A stretch of 64,000 bases of DNA from Salinibacter ruber DSM 13855. Its GTDB lineage: Bacteria > Bacteroidota > Rhodothermia > Rhodothermales > Salinibacteraceae. The DNA lies in NCBI RefSeq assembly GCF_000013045.1, contig NC_007677.1, positions 3,454,001 to 3,518,000 on the forward strand. The letters are read 5' to 3'. The position numbers and the translations under genes are program-made. Shown in pieces: positions 28,183 through 37,481 of this stretch. The notes below the pieces were generated by a model that ran no database searches, had not been told where the DNA came from, and worked only from the letters and a program-made list of their open reading frames with translations. How positions within the stretch are numbered: position 1 is the stretch's first letter; every line of letters begins with the position of its first letter.

Positions 28183-29292
28183 ATGCCGTCGCCCTCGCTG
28201 GTCACCTCGCTCCGTTCGTCGGACCGTACGCCGCTCCTGTTCACCGTCAACATGGGACTGGAGGACGTGGTCGTGGACGAGTTTCGGGAGCGGGCGGCGG
28301 CTGCGGGCCTCAACGTGACCAACACCGACGACGCCCCCTTCGGCCTGCAGAGCTACGCCCTCGTGGAGGTCGACGCGGCCCCCGACGACGCCCTCGACGT
28401 GGCCCGCCGGATGCGCTCGGTGCACCATGTGCTGGCGCCCCTCTACACGTTCACGCTCCCTGCGGACGGAGAGGACGCCCTCCAGACGATCCACGATACG
28501 GTGACGACGCTCGACGTGGAGGCGATGGAGACCGCGGACACCTTCCGCGCCTCGTCGGTACGACAGGGCGAGCACGACTTCACGAGCGTCGACGTGCAGA
28601 CGCGGGCCGGCGGGGCCCTCGACGCCCGCTACGACGCGTCCGTCGACCTGGAGGACTACGACGTGGAGGTGCGGGTGGACGTGCGCGACGACCAGTGCCT
28701 CGTGAGCGTACAGCACACCCGCGAAGCCCTGAGCCGCCGGCAGCTGGAGGGCTATCAGCCCCGGGCCGCCCTCAAGGCGAACGTGGCCTACGCCCTCCTC
28801 CGCCTCGCCCACCTCGACGCCCCCCCAAACACGCTGCTCGACCCCTTCTGCGGCTCCAGCACCATCCTGCTGGAGGCCGCCGACCTGTGGGCCGACACGC
28901 AGTGTTACGGCAGCGACTGGAACGAGGAGGCCGTGTCGGGCGCCCGCACGAACGTCGACCTGGCGGGCCTGAGCGACCGCATTGCGATTCGGAAGGGCGA
29001 CGTATGGCACCTCGACGAGACGTTCGCGGACGTGACGGCCGACCTGATCGTCACCAATCCCCCCTTCGGCGTGCGCATGGCCAGCAGCATGGACTTCTAT
29101 CCCTTCTACCGGCGCGTCCTGGGACAGATGGGGGCGGTCCTGCGGCCCGGCGGCCTCGTGGTGATGCTGGTGCTGCGGCAGGGCCCCTTCAATACGGTCC
29201 TCGACGAGTCCGAGCAGTTCGCGAGTCGTCACGTGCGGGCCATCGAGATCGGGGGGCTGTATCCGTACGTCTTCGTGCTCGAACGCCTGTAG
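28183..29292 (+). CDS. THUMP-domain class I RNA methyltransferase (Trm14/RlmL-like)
   Basis: A 369-residue enzyme. The N-terminal THUMP/ferredoxin-like RNA-binding half (about 1-180, LLFTVNMGLEDVVVDEF) is followed by a UPF0020 methyltransferase domain with the SAM motif LLDPFCGSSTILLEAA and catalytic NPPFG (292-296). This combination N2-methylates guanosine in tRNA or 23S rRNA. The start is ATG 28183. Which RNA is targeted cannot be decided from sequence alone. Confidence 0.9.
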   Translation: MPSPSLVTSLRSSDRTPLLFTVNMGLEDVVVDEFRERAAAAGLNVTNTDDAPFGLQSYALVEVDAAPDDALDVARRMRSVHHVLAPLYTFTLPADGEDALQTIHDTVTTLDVEAMETADTFRASSVRQGEHDFTSVDVQTRAGGALDARYDASVDLEDYDVEVRVDVRDDQCLVSVQHTREALSRRQLEGYQPRAALKANVAYALLRLAHLDAPPNTLLDPFCGSSTILLEAADLWADTQCYGSDWNEEAVSGARTNVDLAGLSDRIAIRKGDVWHLDETFADVTADLIVTNPPFGVRMASSMDFYPFYRRVLGQMGAVLRPGGLVVMLVLRQGPFNTVLDESEQFASRHVRAIEIGGLYPYVFVLERL

Positions 29293-29418
29293 GCCGGCCG
29301 TGCCCCCACTAGGGCCGCGTAGCCGGCCTCATCAAGACCCGCCGTGCTCGGCTCGGTCCTGGCGCCCACCGGCGCCCCTCCCAAAAATCGTCAGCGTACT
29401 CCGCACCGGCTCGCTTCC

Positions 29419-31254
29419 ATGCACCTGCACCTCTCCCCCGTGTCTCTTCTCGTTTCGTCCCACGGCCGGACGCCGGCCCGCCCCAGTAGCGCTCACACTG
29501 CCTTCCTGGCCGTCGGCCTGCTACTGATGGCGGGCCTAGTGGCCCCACAGGCCTCCCCGGCACAGCCCGCCTCGCCCCCGGCGGTAGACGCCCTTCTCCG
29601 GAGCGACTCCAGCGCGATGATTCCGGTCGTCGAGCGGTTCGCCGAGGACCGCGCGGCCCTTCGCCGCCGCTACGACGCCGCGGGGCCGGAGCGCTGGGCG
29701 CGGATGCGGACGTTTTACACCCGGTGGCGCGACGAGCTGGACGCCGTCCGCTTCGATCGGCTCGGCGTAGAGGGACGCATCGACCACGTGCTTCTCCAAA
29801 ACGAGATCCAGGGGGCGCTGCACCGGCTGGACCGGACGGAGCGCCGCCACGCCGAGATGGAGCGATACCTGCCCTTCGCCTCCACGATCACGGCCCTCTA
29901 CTACCGGTGGCGGGCAGACCCTGCCCTCGACCCGCGCGCCGCGGCCGACACGCTGGCCGCCCTCCGAGACACGATCGAACACGTCCGGGAGCGCCTCTCG
30001 GAGCAGAGCATCGACGCAGAATCGGAGCGTGTCGTCGCCTACCGGGCGGCCAACGCCGTCAAGGACCTCCGCGGTAATTTGCGGGAGTGGTATGAGTTTT
30101 ACGACGGCTACCACCCTAAATTTACCTGGTGGGCCGAGACCCCGTACGAGGCCGTCCAGGACGACCTGGAGACATACGCACAGTTTCTCCGCCGGGAGAT
30201 CGTAGGCGTCGAGGAGGGGGCGGCCGATCCCCTCATTGGGGACCCGATTGGGGCCGAGGCGCTCAGGACGGACCTCCGGCACGCCATGATTCCGTACTCG
30301 CCGAAGGAGCTGATTGCCCTGGCCGAGCAGGAGCTCGAATGGGGCCGGCGGCAGATGCGGGCGGCGGCCCAGGAGATGGGCCACGGGGACGACTGGCGCG
30401 CCGCCCTGAAAGCGGTGAAGACCCGTCACGTGGAGCCGGGCCAACAGCCGACGCTCGCACGGGACCTGGCCGAGGAGGCCGTGTCCTTTCTCCGGGAGCG
30501 AGATCTGGTAACGATTCCCCCGATGGCCGAGGAGGTCTGGCGCATGCAGATGCTCTCCCCAGAGATGCAACGCATCGCGCCGTACTTTCTGGGGGGCGAG
30601 GTCGTCCGGGTGGCCTTTCCGGCTCAGAAGATGTCCCACGAGAACAAGCTGATGAGCATTCGGGGCAACAACCGGCACTTTTCCCGGGCGGTCGTCCACC
30701 ACGAGCTCATTCCGGGGCACCACCTCCAGGGCTTCATGACGGACCGGTACAACGCCCACCGTGACCTGTTCTCCACGCCGTTCTGGGGCGAGGGGTGGGC
30801 TCTCTACTGGGAGATGCAGCTCTGGGACCTCGACTTTCCCCAATCGCCGGAGGACCGGATTGGAATGCTGTTTTGGCGCAACCACCGGGCGGCGCGCATC
30901 ATCTTTTCCCTCCGCTTTCACCTGGGGACGATGTCGGGGCAGGAGGCCGTGGACTTTCTGGTGCGGGAGGTCGGGCACGAGCGGGCCAACGCGGAGGCGG
31001 AGGTGCGGCGCTCCATCATCGGCACGTATCCCCCTCTGTACCAGGCCGCCTACATGCTCGGCGGCCTCCAATTCCGGGCACTCCACGAGGAGCTCGTCGA
31101 GAACGGCGACCTGTCCAACCGCGAATTTCACGACCGGATTCTGCGGGGCGGGCGCATGCCGGTCGAGCTGGTGCGCGCCCGGCTCCAGCAACGGCGTCTC
31201 CCGAACGACTACGCGCCGCAGTGGCGGTTCGCCGGGGCTCCGCAGACGGAGTAG
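29419..31254 (+). CDS. Secreted DUF885 metallopeptidase-like protein
   Basis: A 611-residue protein with an N-terminal signal region (FLAVGLLLMAGLVAPQASPAQ) and the DUF885 fold. The zinc-like motif HELIPGHH begins at His428, and FWGEGWALYWE supplies the downstream Glu. Relatives are predicted periplasmic peptidases. ATG 29419 (MHLHLSPVS) is chosen over a basic upstream extension. It converges on the small barrel gene, with a terminator hairpin between them. Confidence 0.87.
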   Translation: MHLHLSPVSLLVSSHGRTPARPSSAHTAFLAVGLLLMAGLVAPQASPAQPASPPAVDALLRSDSSAMIPVVERFAEDRAALRRRYDAAGPERWARMRTFYTRWRDELDAVRFDRLGVEGRIDHVLLQNEIQGALHRLDRTERRHAEMERYLPFASTITALYYRWRADPALDPRAAADTLAALRDTIEHVRERLSEQSIDAESERVVAYRAANAVKDLRGNLREWYEFYDGYHPKFTWWAETPYEAVQDDLETYAQFLRREIVGVEEGAADPLIGDPIGAEALRTDLRHAMIPYSPKELIALAEQELEWGRRQMRAAAQEMGHGDDWRAALKAVKTRHVEPGQQPTLARDLAEEAVSFLRERDLVTIPPMAEEVWRMQMLSPEMQRIAPYFLGGEVVRVAFPAQKMSHENKLMSIRGNNRHFSRAVVHHELIPGHHLQGFMTDRYNAHRDLFSTPFWGEGWALYWEMQLWDLDFPQSPEDRIGMLFWRNHRAARIIFSLRFHLGTMSGQEAVDFLVREVGHERANAEAEVRRSIIGTYPPLYQAAYMLGGLQFRALHEELVENGDLSNREFHDRILRGGRMPVELVRARLQQRRLPNDYAPQWRFAGAPQTE

Positions 31255-31291
31255 CGTGCCGCAGAGGCCGCGAGTTTCTCGCCCCCCAACA

Positions 31292-31329
31292 GAAAACGCC
31301 CCGCCGGCCCGACTGGCCCGACGGGGCGT
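31292..31329 (-). terminator. Terminator of the outer-membrane protein gene
   Basis: ACGCCCCG (31296-31303) pairs with CGGGGCGT (31322-31329). Read on the minus strand the hairpin is followed by TTTT. It lies 28 bp after the stop of the minus-strand barrel gene and 38 bp after the plus-strand DUF885 gene. Confidence 0.75.
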
Positions 31330-31356
31330 GTCTCAAACCTAGACCGAGGAGAAATC

Positions 31357-31863
31357 CTACAGGGCGAAGAGCAGCCCGCCGGTGATTCCAAGGCGATCGA
31401 GATCCCCAATCGTGATCTGTCCCTGGACGAAGGGCTGGAGCGTGCCGGTGTCAAACTCAACACCACCGACGAGGTTGAGTCCCGTGTCGGTACTGGAGAC
31501 GCCCCCCGCCTCTGAGGCCGTTATGCCGATTCCGCCCCCGGCATACGGAGAAAATGTCTCTTCGGTAGGGAAAATATAGTGTGCATTCAGGTCAATCGTG
31601 TAGATTGATACGTCCGTTCCTCCTTGGTCGTCGGCAAAGTAAAAGTCAAAGGCTCCGGACAACTGCACCGGCGCCTCCACGTTTTGGGAAAGATCGTACC
31701 GGACATCCCCCCCAAGGGCGAATTCTTCAATGTCACCAACGTCGATGGTGACGCGAGGGCCAATCTCAAAGCCCGAACTCGACTCCATCTGCGCCTGCGC
31801 GGTCAGCGGAAATGCGACGGCAAGGATGAGGGCGACAGTAACGAGGGGTGCAAAGCGTTTCAT
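31357..31863 (-). CDS. Small outer-membrane beta-barrel protein
   Basis: A 168-residue exported protein starting at 31863 (MKRFAPLVTV) with signal peptide ending LTAQAQ. Alternating hydrophobic beta strands are separated by Gly/Asp turns (FEIGPRVTIDVG, FALGGDVRYDL, AFDFYFADDQ, FSPYAGGGIGI, LNLVGGVEFDTG), and the last strand ends GGLLFAL. This fits an 8-strand OmpA/OmpW-like barrel. Function unknown. Confidence 0.8.
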   Translation of the reverse strand: MKRFAPLVTVALILAVAFPLTAQAQMESSSGFEIGPRVTIDVGDIEEFALGGDVRYDLSQNVEAPVQLSGAFDFYFADDQGGTDVSIYTIDLNAHYIFPTEETFSPYAGGGIGITASEAGGVSSTDTGLNLVGGVEFDTGTLQPFVQGQITIGDLDRLGITGGLLFAL

Positions 31864-32420
31864 AGGGTATCGGCTACGGTTGTTGACGGGGTCAGTAAAG
31901 ATGAAGGGTCTTATTTTGCCTCGACTATCTGGACAAAAAGAGGACACATGAAACCCCTCTTTGTTCATTTTGATCCACTGTTTGCGGGGTATCCGAAATA
32001 CACCCAAACTCTCCACCAAAATCCTCTTAGTCCTTTCCCGCCATAGACGAAGGACCGTAAATCAAAAGCACCGGCTCTTCTCGCCCCTCTTCGGGGATGT
32101 CTTTCGTGGTTCCGCCCAGAGACACACGTAGGATCTCCCGCTGCCCTTTTTATCAAGGTGAAGCCTCCCTGGTCGTTGTCCTCTGAATAAGAAGTGTCTC
32201 TCTGAGAACGGCGACTTCGCTTGCAAGAACTTCTATTCTCTCTGGGGCCGGCTTTGCCCCACGGCGGTTAACATTCCAGCGCCCGCGTTCGATGACTAAC
32301 ACAAATCCCCGGTTGCATTTGTCGACGGCTTCGGAGGAGAATCTTCGCCAACCTGGGACCAATCCGTTCTGGGAGGGCTCACCTGTACTGCATGCACCGA
32401 AATGACCTTGTGGCGACGTG
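31864..32420. other. AT-richer intergenic region without a supportable gene
   Basis: 557 bp between the barrel gene and the first chemoreceptor, with lower GC than the flanks. A 69-codon minus-strand frame (32153-32362; e.g. KPAPERIEVLASEVAVLRETL) has mildly coding-like composition but no recognised family, and could be a gene remnant. The promoters of both flanking genes must lie here; I cannot place them. Confidence 0.4.
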
Positions 32421-34265
32421 ATGACTGCGTTTCTCGACTTCTTCCTGCCAGACGCCCTCCCTGAAAATTCTGATCAACGCCGGAAGGCGCGCCTGACGCT
32501 GTCGATCACGCTTCTCATCATTGGGGCCTGCCTCGCCTACACTGGGGCTCACTACCGATGGGAATTCTGGAGCGGGATCCCTGTGCTTCTGGGCTCGGCG
32601 GCCCTCCTGACGGGGGTCCCGATTGCCCTGCGCCAGGGCGCCTCCCCGTCCCTCATGGCGAAGGGAACCGCCGTGGTGATGCTGGGGCTCATCACGCTGC
32701 TCACGATTCGCTCCGGGGGAACTGCGTCCACGTCGGCCCCCTGGTTCATGGTCGCGCCGTTGATTGGGCTTCTGCTGACCGAGCAGTGGTTTGCCGTTCT
32801 CCTCACGGTGGTGAGCATCGCGGAGCTGTCCGTCATCTACGGCCTTGAACTGAGCGGCTACGCCTTCCCGACGCCCATGCCCGACTCCATGGCCGGCGAG
32901 TCGCTCTTTTTCTCCTACGTCGGCCTCATCACCGTCGTCCTTCTCATCGCGCGGGTGTTCAAGCAGGAACAGAGCCGCGCACTGCGGAGGGCTGAGTCCG
33001 CCGTGGAGGACGCCAAGGCGCAGAAGCAGGAGACTGAGGAGATGGCCGAGCGACTCAAGCAGCAAAAAGACTCCGTTGAGGAGCAGGTGGAGGCGGCCAC
33101 CCGGGAGCTTCAGGCGCAGAAGGAGGCGCTCGCCAGCCACACGAGCGAGATGCTCGACGCGATGAACCGGTTTGCCGACGGGGACCTCAGTGTTCGCGTC
33201 GACACGGACCGCGACGACGAGATTGGCGATCTCTTCGACGGGTTCAACCGGGCGGTCGAGAGCGTCCGGCAGACCCTTGTCTCCGTCCGCGACGCGGCCG
33301 AGGAGACCGCCCGAACGACCGAGGAGATCAGCGCCTCCTCCGAGCAGATGGCGACCGCCGCCGAGCAGCAGTCCGCCCAGGCCGAGGAGGTGGCCGCGGC
33401 CGTCGAGCAGATGAACCAGACGATTAGCGAAAATGCGCGCAGCGTCCAGCGGGCCGCCGAGGCCACCCGGGACGCCGCCCAGCAGGCCGAGCGCAGCGGC
33501 GAGATCGTCGCGGAGGCGACGCAGCAGATCCGGCAGATCGCCGAGGGGGCCCAGGCCACGGCCTACACCATCGAGAGCGTGGGCGACTCGAGCGAAGAGA
33601 TCATCCAGATCGTCGACACGATCGACGAGATTGCGGGGCAGACCAATCTCCTCGCCCTAAACGCGGCGATCGAGGCGGCGCGCGCCGGGGACGAGGCCGC
33701 CGGGCAGAGCGGACAGGGGTTCGCCGTGGTCGCCGAGGAGGTCCGAGAGTTGGCGGAGGAGGCCGACGCGGCCACGACCGAAATCGAACAGATGGTTCAG
33801 GAGGCGACCGGCGAGATCGAGGACGCGGTTAGCGCTGCCCACCAGAGCAGCCAGCGGGCCCAGAAGGGGCTGGAGCTGGCCGGCGAGGCGGACAGCGCCC
33901 TGGACGAGGTGGCCGCCTCCATCGACCGCGCCCAGCAGAAGGCCGACGAGATTGCAGCCGCCTCCGAGGAGCAGTCCACCACCAGCAACGAGATCGCCCG
34001 GAGCGTGCAGTCCATCTCGACGGCGGCCCGGGAGTCGGCGGCCGGTGTCACACAGGTCTCCGATTCGGCGGACGACCTGGAGGCGACCGTCCAGCGCCTG
34101 CGGGAAAGCGTCGAAAAATTTGAGCTTGAACGGGGCGACCACGCGAGCCCGTCCACCCGCCCCGCCCATCCTCCTCACTCTACGGAGGACCGGGCCGACG
34201 ACGCCTCCGCCGCCGGTCCACACGCCGACCCGGCACGCCCCGCGATGAGCTCAACGGGCGACTAA
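32421..34265 (+). CDS. Methyl-accepting chemotaxis protein, multi-TM N-terminus
   Basis: A 614-residue chemoreceptor. The N-terminus has about six hydrophobic helices (residues 25-175) and no periplasmic sensor domain. A coiled coil ([15 protein letters not shown]) and HAMP-like segment ([28 protein letters not shown]) lead into the long signalling hairpin. The tip is intact: [21 protein letters not shown] and [14 protein letters not shown], with a small [10 protein letters not shown] insertion at the turn. It may sense membrane state or energy. ATG 32421 follows a GTG at 32418. Confidence 0.92.
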   Translation: MTAFLDFFLPDALPENSDQRRKARLTLSITLLIIGACLAYTGAHYRWEFWSGIPVLLGSAALLTGVPIALRQGASPSLMAKGTAVVMLGLITLLTIRSGGTASTSAPWFMVAPLIGLLLTEQWFAVLLTVVSIAELSVIYGLELSGYAFPTPMPDSMAGESLFFSYVGLITVVLLIARVFKQEQSRALRRAESAVEDAKAQKQETEEMAERLKQQKDSVEEQVEAATRELQAQKEALASHTSEMLDAMNRFADGDLSVRVDTDRDDEIGDLFDGFNRAVESVRQTLVSVRDAAEETARTTEEISASSEQMATAAEQQSAQAEEVAAAVEQMNQTISENARSVQRAAEATRDAAQQAERSGEIVAEATQQIRQIAEGAQATAYTIESVGDSSEEIIQIVDTIDEIAGQTNLLALNAAIEAARAGDEAAGQSGQGFAVVAEEVRELAEEADAATTEIEQMVQEATGEIEDAVSAAHQSSQRAQKGLELAGEADSALDEVAASIDRAQQKADEIAAASEEQSTTSNEIARSVQSISTAARESAAGVTQVSDSADDLEATVQRLRESVEKFELERGDHASPSTRPAHPPHSTEDRADDASAAGPHADPARPAMSSTGD

Positions 34266-34844
34266 ATAGACACAAATAAATACGTCTATTCAAGCGTTAT
34301 TCTGAACGACCGACGATCGAAGGGAGGCGGGAGTCGGAGAATCGTTCTGGCTCAGCGAGGATGCTGATTTCGGGACTCACTGATTTCGGGACTCATCGGT
34401 CTGACGCCCGCTTCTGCTGACCGTCGAAGAGATTTATTTTATCAGTCGCTTCGCTCATGTCTCGGCTCCGCTTCGCTACGCTCGGAGTGACTCATCAGCA
34501 AGGTTCGTTTGCATGTCTACTTCGTCCCCGAAGCGAGGCGCGGACGTAGCGCGAGCCCCGCGAAACGCGGAGGAAAAGCGACGACCGGCCGGCCCCGTAT
34601 CGCGTCTCCGTATTGCCCCGAATACGTCTTCGTCTCTCCTCGGGATCGTGACGACGCGTCTGCGTGACGGGCCCGATGGTTCGCCCATCGCGCCCGCCGA
34701 CGACGCCCCCGCACGTTCCCCGGCTGCGCGGCTCTAATCGGACTCTAACCCGTCTCTCACCGCCCTATAAGATCCCTTCGGCCGAGGAGGCGTGGGCACG
34801 ACTGACAGATCAACCGCCGCCCCCTGTTCAGTCGTCGCCACGCC
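34266..34844. other. Intergenic region between MCP and efflux cluster
   Basis: 579 bp. Contains an AT-rich AATAGAC/GTCTATT hairpin just after the MCP stop (34265-34290), a tandem 16-bp repeat, a CTCCG/CGGAG hairpin around GCTTCGCT words near 34475, and a GGGC-CGATGG / CCATCG-CGCCC hairpin near 34669-34695. Short open frames on both strands look like shadows. The efflux operon promoter is presumably in the last 100 bp. Confidence 0.4.
34364..34395 (+). repeat. Perfect 16-bp tandem duplication
   Basis: CTGATTTCGGGACTCA occurs at 34364-34379 and again immediately at 34380-34395. No function is apparent; it could be replication slippage or a paired binding site. Confidence 0.8.
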
Positions 34845-36200
34845 ATGCACTGCCTGCCACCAAAAACGCACTGGGGCCTCGGGCTTGCCCTTCTGTTGGG
34901 GACGTTCGCCGTTTTGGACGGGCCCGTCGTTCGTGTCGCACAGGCCCAGACGGCCGGGGGGCCGGACACGCTCACGTTCGCGCGTGCCACCCGCCTGTTG
35001 CTGGACCACAACCCGCAGCTCCGCGCCGCCCGTGCTCGGGCCCAGGCCGACGGACAGAGGGCGCAGGCCGCGGCCCTCTTTCCCAACCCGACCCTGGAGG
35101 GCTCCGCCGAGCATACCCCACGGCCCAACGGCGGGGCCGACGACGAATGGTTCCTGACCCTCACCCAGCCCCTCAACTACCCGGGCGAGCAGCGCGCCCG
35201 GCGGCAGTCGGCCGACGCCGCCACACGGGCCGCGAAGGCACGGCTCCAGGAGACCCGCACGGCCCTCTACCGGGACCTGCGCCACCGCTACCTCGCCGTC
35301 GTGGCCGCGGACGCCCGTCGGCGCCTCCTGCGCCGGTACGCCGACGCGGTGCAGCAGGCCGCCCGGGCCGCCACCGTGCGGTACGAGGAGGGGGACCTAA
35401 GCCCGGTCCGGCGCACGCGCCTCCAGAGCGCCGAGGCGACCTTCACGAACGACCTGGCCGACGCGGAACAGCAGCATCGGGCCGCGCGGCGGGAACTGGC
35501 CGCCCTGCTCCGTCCCAGCCGGACGGCGCAGTCGGAGGGGCTCCCCTACGCGGTTGTGGACTCCCTCTCGTTCCGGGCGGTCGCCGTGGACGCGCAGGCG
35601 GCCCTGTCGGTCGCCGAGGCCCAGCGGGATCGGCTTCGGGCCCGGCGTGCGCGGGTTGAGCGCGAACGCCGAGCCCTCGAACGCACGCGCTACCAGCGGT
35701 ATCCGGACCTAAGTCTGTCGGCGGGGCCGAAGCAGCTGTCGACCCCGGGCGGCACGGCCCTCGGCTTTACGGCCGGCCTCCAGATGGAGCTCCCACTCTG
35801 GGACGGGGGCCGCACGGCCGTCGCGGCCCAGGAAGGTCGTCGCAGCCAGGCCGAGGCCGCCCTCGACGCCACCCGGCGTGCCGTAGAGGTGGACGTGCGC
35901 AACGCCCTGGACCGCCTTCGGAGCTACCGGGACCGCCTACAGGACACGGCGGACTCTCCGCTTCGGAAGACCGACGAGCACCTCCAGGACGCACTGTTCA
36001 CCTACGAGCAGGGCGAGCTGACCCTCTTCGAGCTGCTGGACGCCATCGAGGCCGCCCGGCAGACGAAATTGCTCCGTGTGCGCCTCACCGCAAAATACCT
36101 GCGGGCGCTCTACGACCTGGAGGCCGCCATGGGCGTGGGGCCGCAGGACGCGCCCATCGTCGTCGAGGGCGCCCTCTCCCCCCATGCCCCTGACCTGTGA
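34845..36200 (+). CDS. TolC-family outer-membrane efflux channel (CusC/CzcC-like)
   Basis: A 451-residue protein: signal peptide (ALLLGTFAVLDG to AQAQ), then two TolC-type helical repeats. The first begins TLTFARATRLLLDHNPQLRAARARAQ and the second LSFRAVAVDAQAALSVAEAQ, each with the beta segment seen as PNPTLEGSAE / YPDLSLSAGP. It forms the outer-membrane exit duct of a tripartite pump. First gene of the metal-efflux cluster; the adaptor follows 97 bp downstream. Confidence 0.9.
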   Translation: MHCLPPKTHWGLGLALLLGTFAVLDGPVVRVAQAQTAGGPDTLTFARATRLLLDHNPQLRAARARAQADGQRAQAAALFPNPTLEGSAEHTPRPNGGADDEWFLTLTQPLNYPGEQRARRQSADAATRAAKARLQETRTALYRDLRHRYLAVVAADARRRLLRRYADAVQQAARAATVRYEEGDLSPVRRTRLQSAEATFTNDLADAEQQHRAARRELAALLRPSRTAQSEGLPYAVVDSLSFRAVAVDAQAALSVAEAQRDRLRARRARVERERRALERTRYQRYPDLSLSAGPKQLSTPGGTALGFTAGLQMELPLWDGGRTAVAAQEGRRSQAEAALDATRRAVEVDVRNALDRLRSYRDRLQDTADSPLRKTDEHLQDALFTYEQGELTLFELLDAIEAARQTKLLRVRLTAKYLRALYDLEAAMGVGPQDAPIVVEGALSPHAPDL

Positions 36201-36297
36201 GTCCTGAAGGCCTTCCCTTCGCACCGTTCCGGCACTGTACCGACGCTGCCCCTCCCTCAGCGGACCAGACTCACCTTCCAAAACCGCTTTCCCACAC

Positions 36298-37407
36298 ATG
36301 CACCGCCGCCTCCTTCGCCCACTCGTTCTGGTTCTTGCCCCTGCACTCTTCCTCATCGGCTGCGGAGAGGCCGACGCGCCGCCCTCCACCGCCACGGCGG
36401 AGACGCCCCCCAACCCAAACGTTATTACACTGAGCAAGACTGAACTTGAGGAGGTCGGCGTCGAAACCGTCAAGGTCACGGAGCACCCGGTCACGACAAC
36501 CCTTGAGCTCCCGGCCCGGGTGCGCCCGGCCGCCGACCAGGAGGCCTTCGTGACGTCGCTGGTGGATGGACGGGTGGAGCGGCTCCGCGTGAGCCCCGGG
36601 ACGCGGGTGGCGCAGGGCGAGGTCGTGGCCGACGTGGCCGCCCCGGACCTGAGCCGGATGGTGGCCGACCTCCGACAGGCGCGCAGCGACCTCGACCGCC
36701 AACGCCGCCTGGACGAGCGGGGCGTGGCCGTTGAGAAGAACGTGCGGGCCGCCGAGCGCAACTGGCAGGCCGCCCGGCAGCGCCTCCGCTCCGTCGGGGT
36801 GCGGCCGGCCCGCATCGAACAGGTCGCGACCGGCGCCCAGGACATGCGGACGCTCCCACTGGAGGCGCCCCTCGACGGCATCGTCCTGAACCGGATGGGG
36901 GTCCTCGGCGCCCCCGTGCAGCAGGGCGATACGCTCTACCGCATCGTCGACCTACAGCCGATCCGCGTGGTGGCCCGCGTCTTCGAGCAGTCCCTCGATA
37001 AGGTGCGTACCGGCCAGCCCGCCACCATCACCACCCCGATGGCCCCCCGTAGCTACCAGGGCACCATCGGCCGGATCATCCCCCAGGTCGGCGACGAGAG
37101 CCGGGCGGCCAGCGCACGGATCGTGCTCGACAACACCGACGGCACGCTCCGCCCCGGCATGTACGCCTCGGTGCAGGTGCAGCGGACGGGCGCCCCGCAG
37201 GCCGCCCTCCCCGCCGACGTCCTACTGACCGACGCTTCCGGCGCCTACGTTCTCGTCCGCGATGGGCCCCGCCGGTTTCGGCGCGTCCACGTGGACGCCG
37301 ACGCCGAGAACGACGGGGACGTGGCCGTTCCGTCGCTCGATGTCGGGACGAAGGTGGTCACCCAGGGTGCCTACCAGATCGTGAGCGCCCTGAACCAGTC
37401 GCGGTGA
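36298..37407 (+). CDS. RND periplasmic adaptor lipoprotein (CusB/CzcB-like)
   Basis: A 369-residue membrane-fusion protein with a lipobox (FLIGC), beta-barrel and split lipoyl halves (DGRVERLRVSPGTRVAQGEVVADVAAPDLS and LEAPLDGIVLNRMGVLGAPVQQGDTLYRIVDL) around a short alpha-hairpin (LRQARSDLDRQRRLDERG), and a C-terminal membrane-proximal domain. It links the inner-membrane pump to the TolC channel. No His/Met-rich metal-binding N-terminus is visible. The stop lies 74 bp before the pump start. Confidence 0.92.
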   Translation: MHRRLLRPLVLVLAPALFLIGCGEADAPPSTATAETPPNPNVITLSKTELEEVGVETVKVTEHPVTTTLELPARVRPAADQEAFVTSLVDGRVERLRVSPGTRVAQGEVVADVAAPDLSRMVADLRQARSDLDRQRRLDERGVAVEKNVRAAERNWQAARQRLRSVGVRPARIEQVATGAQDMRTLPLEAPLDGIVLNRMGVLGAPVQQGDTLYRIVDLQPIRVVARVFEQSLDKVRTGQPATITTPMAPRSYQGTIGRIIPQVGDESRAASARIVLDNTDGTLRPGMYASVQVQRTGAPQAALPADVLLTDASGAYVLVRDGPRRFRRVHVDADAENDGDVAVPSLDVGTKVVTQGAYQIVSALNQSR

Positions 37408-37481
37408 TCGACTGGGCACGACGCCCCCCCCGTTCCCCCCGCCCCCTTCTACATCCGCCTCCCGACCCTCGCTACGCCCCA

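Noticed and set aside
32153-32362. 69-codon minus-strand frame before the first MCP
   Set aside because: Some coding-like composition but no family match and no clear start signal; mentioned only as a possible remnant.
34476-34737. Short overlapping frames on both strands upstream of the efflux cluster
   Set aside because: Basic, low-complexity, mutually antisense, no signal peptide or domain.
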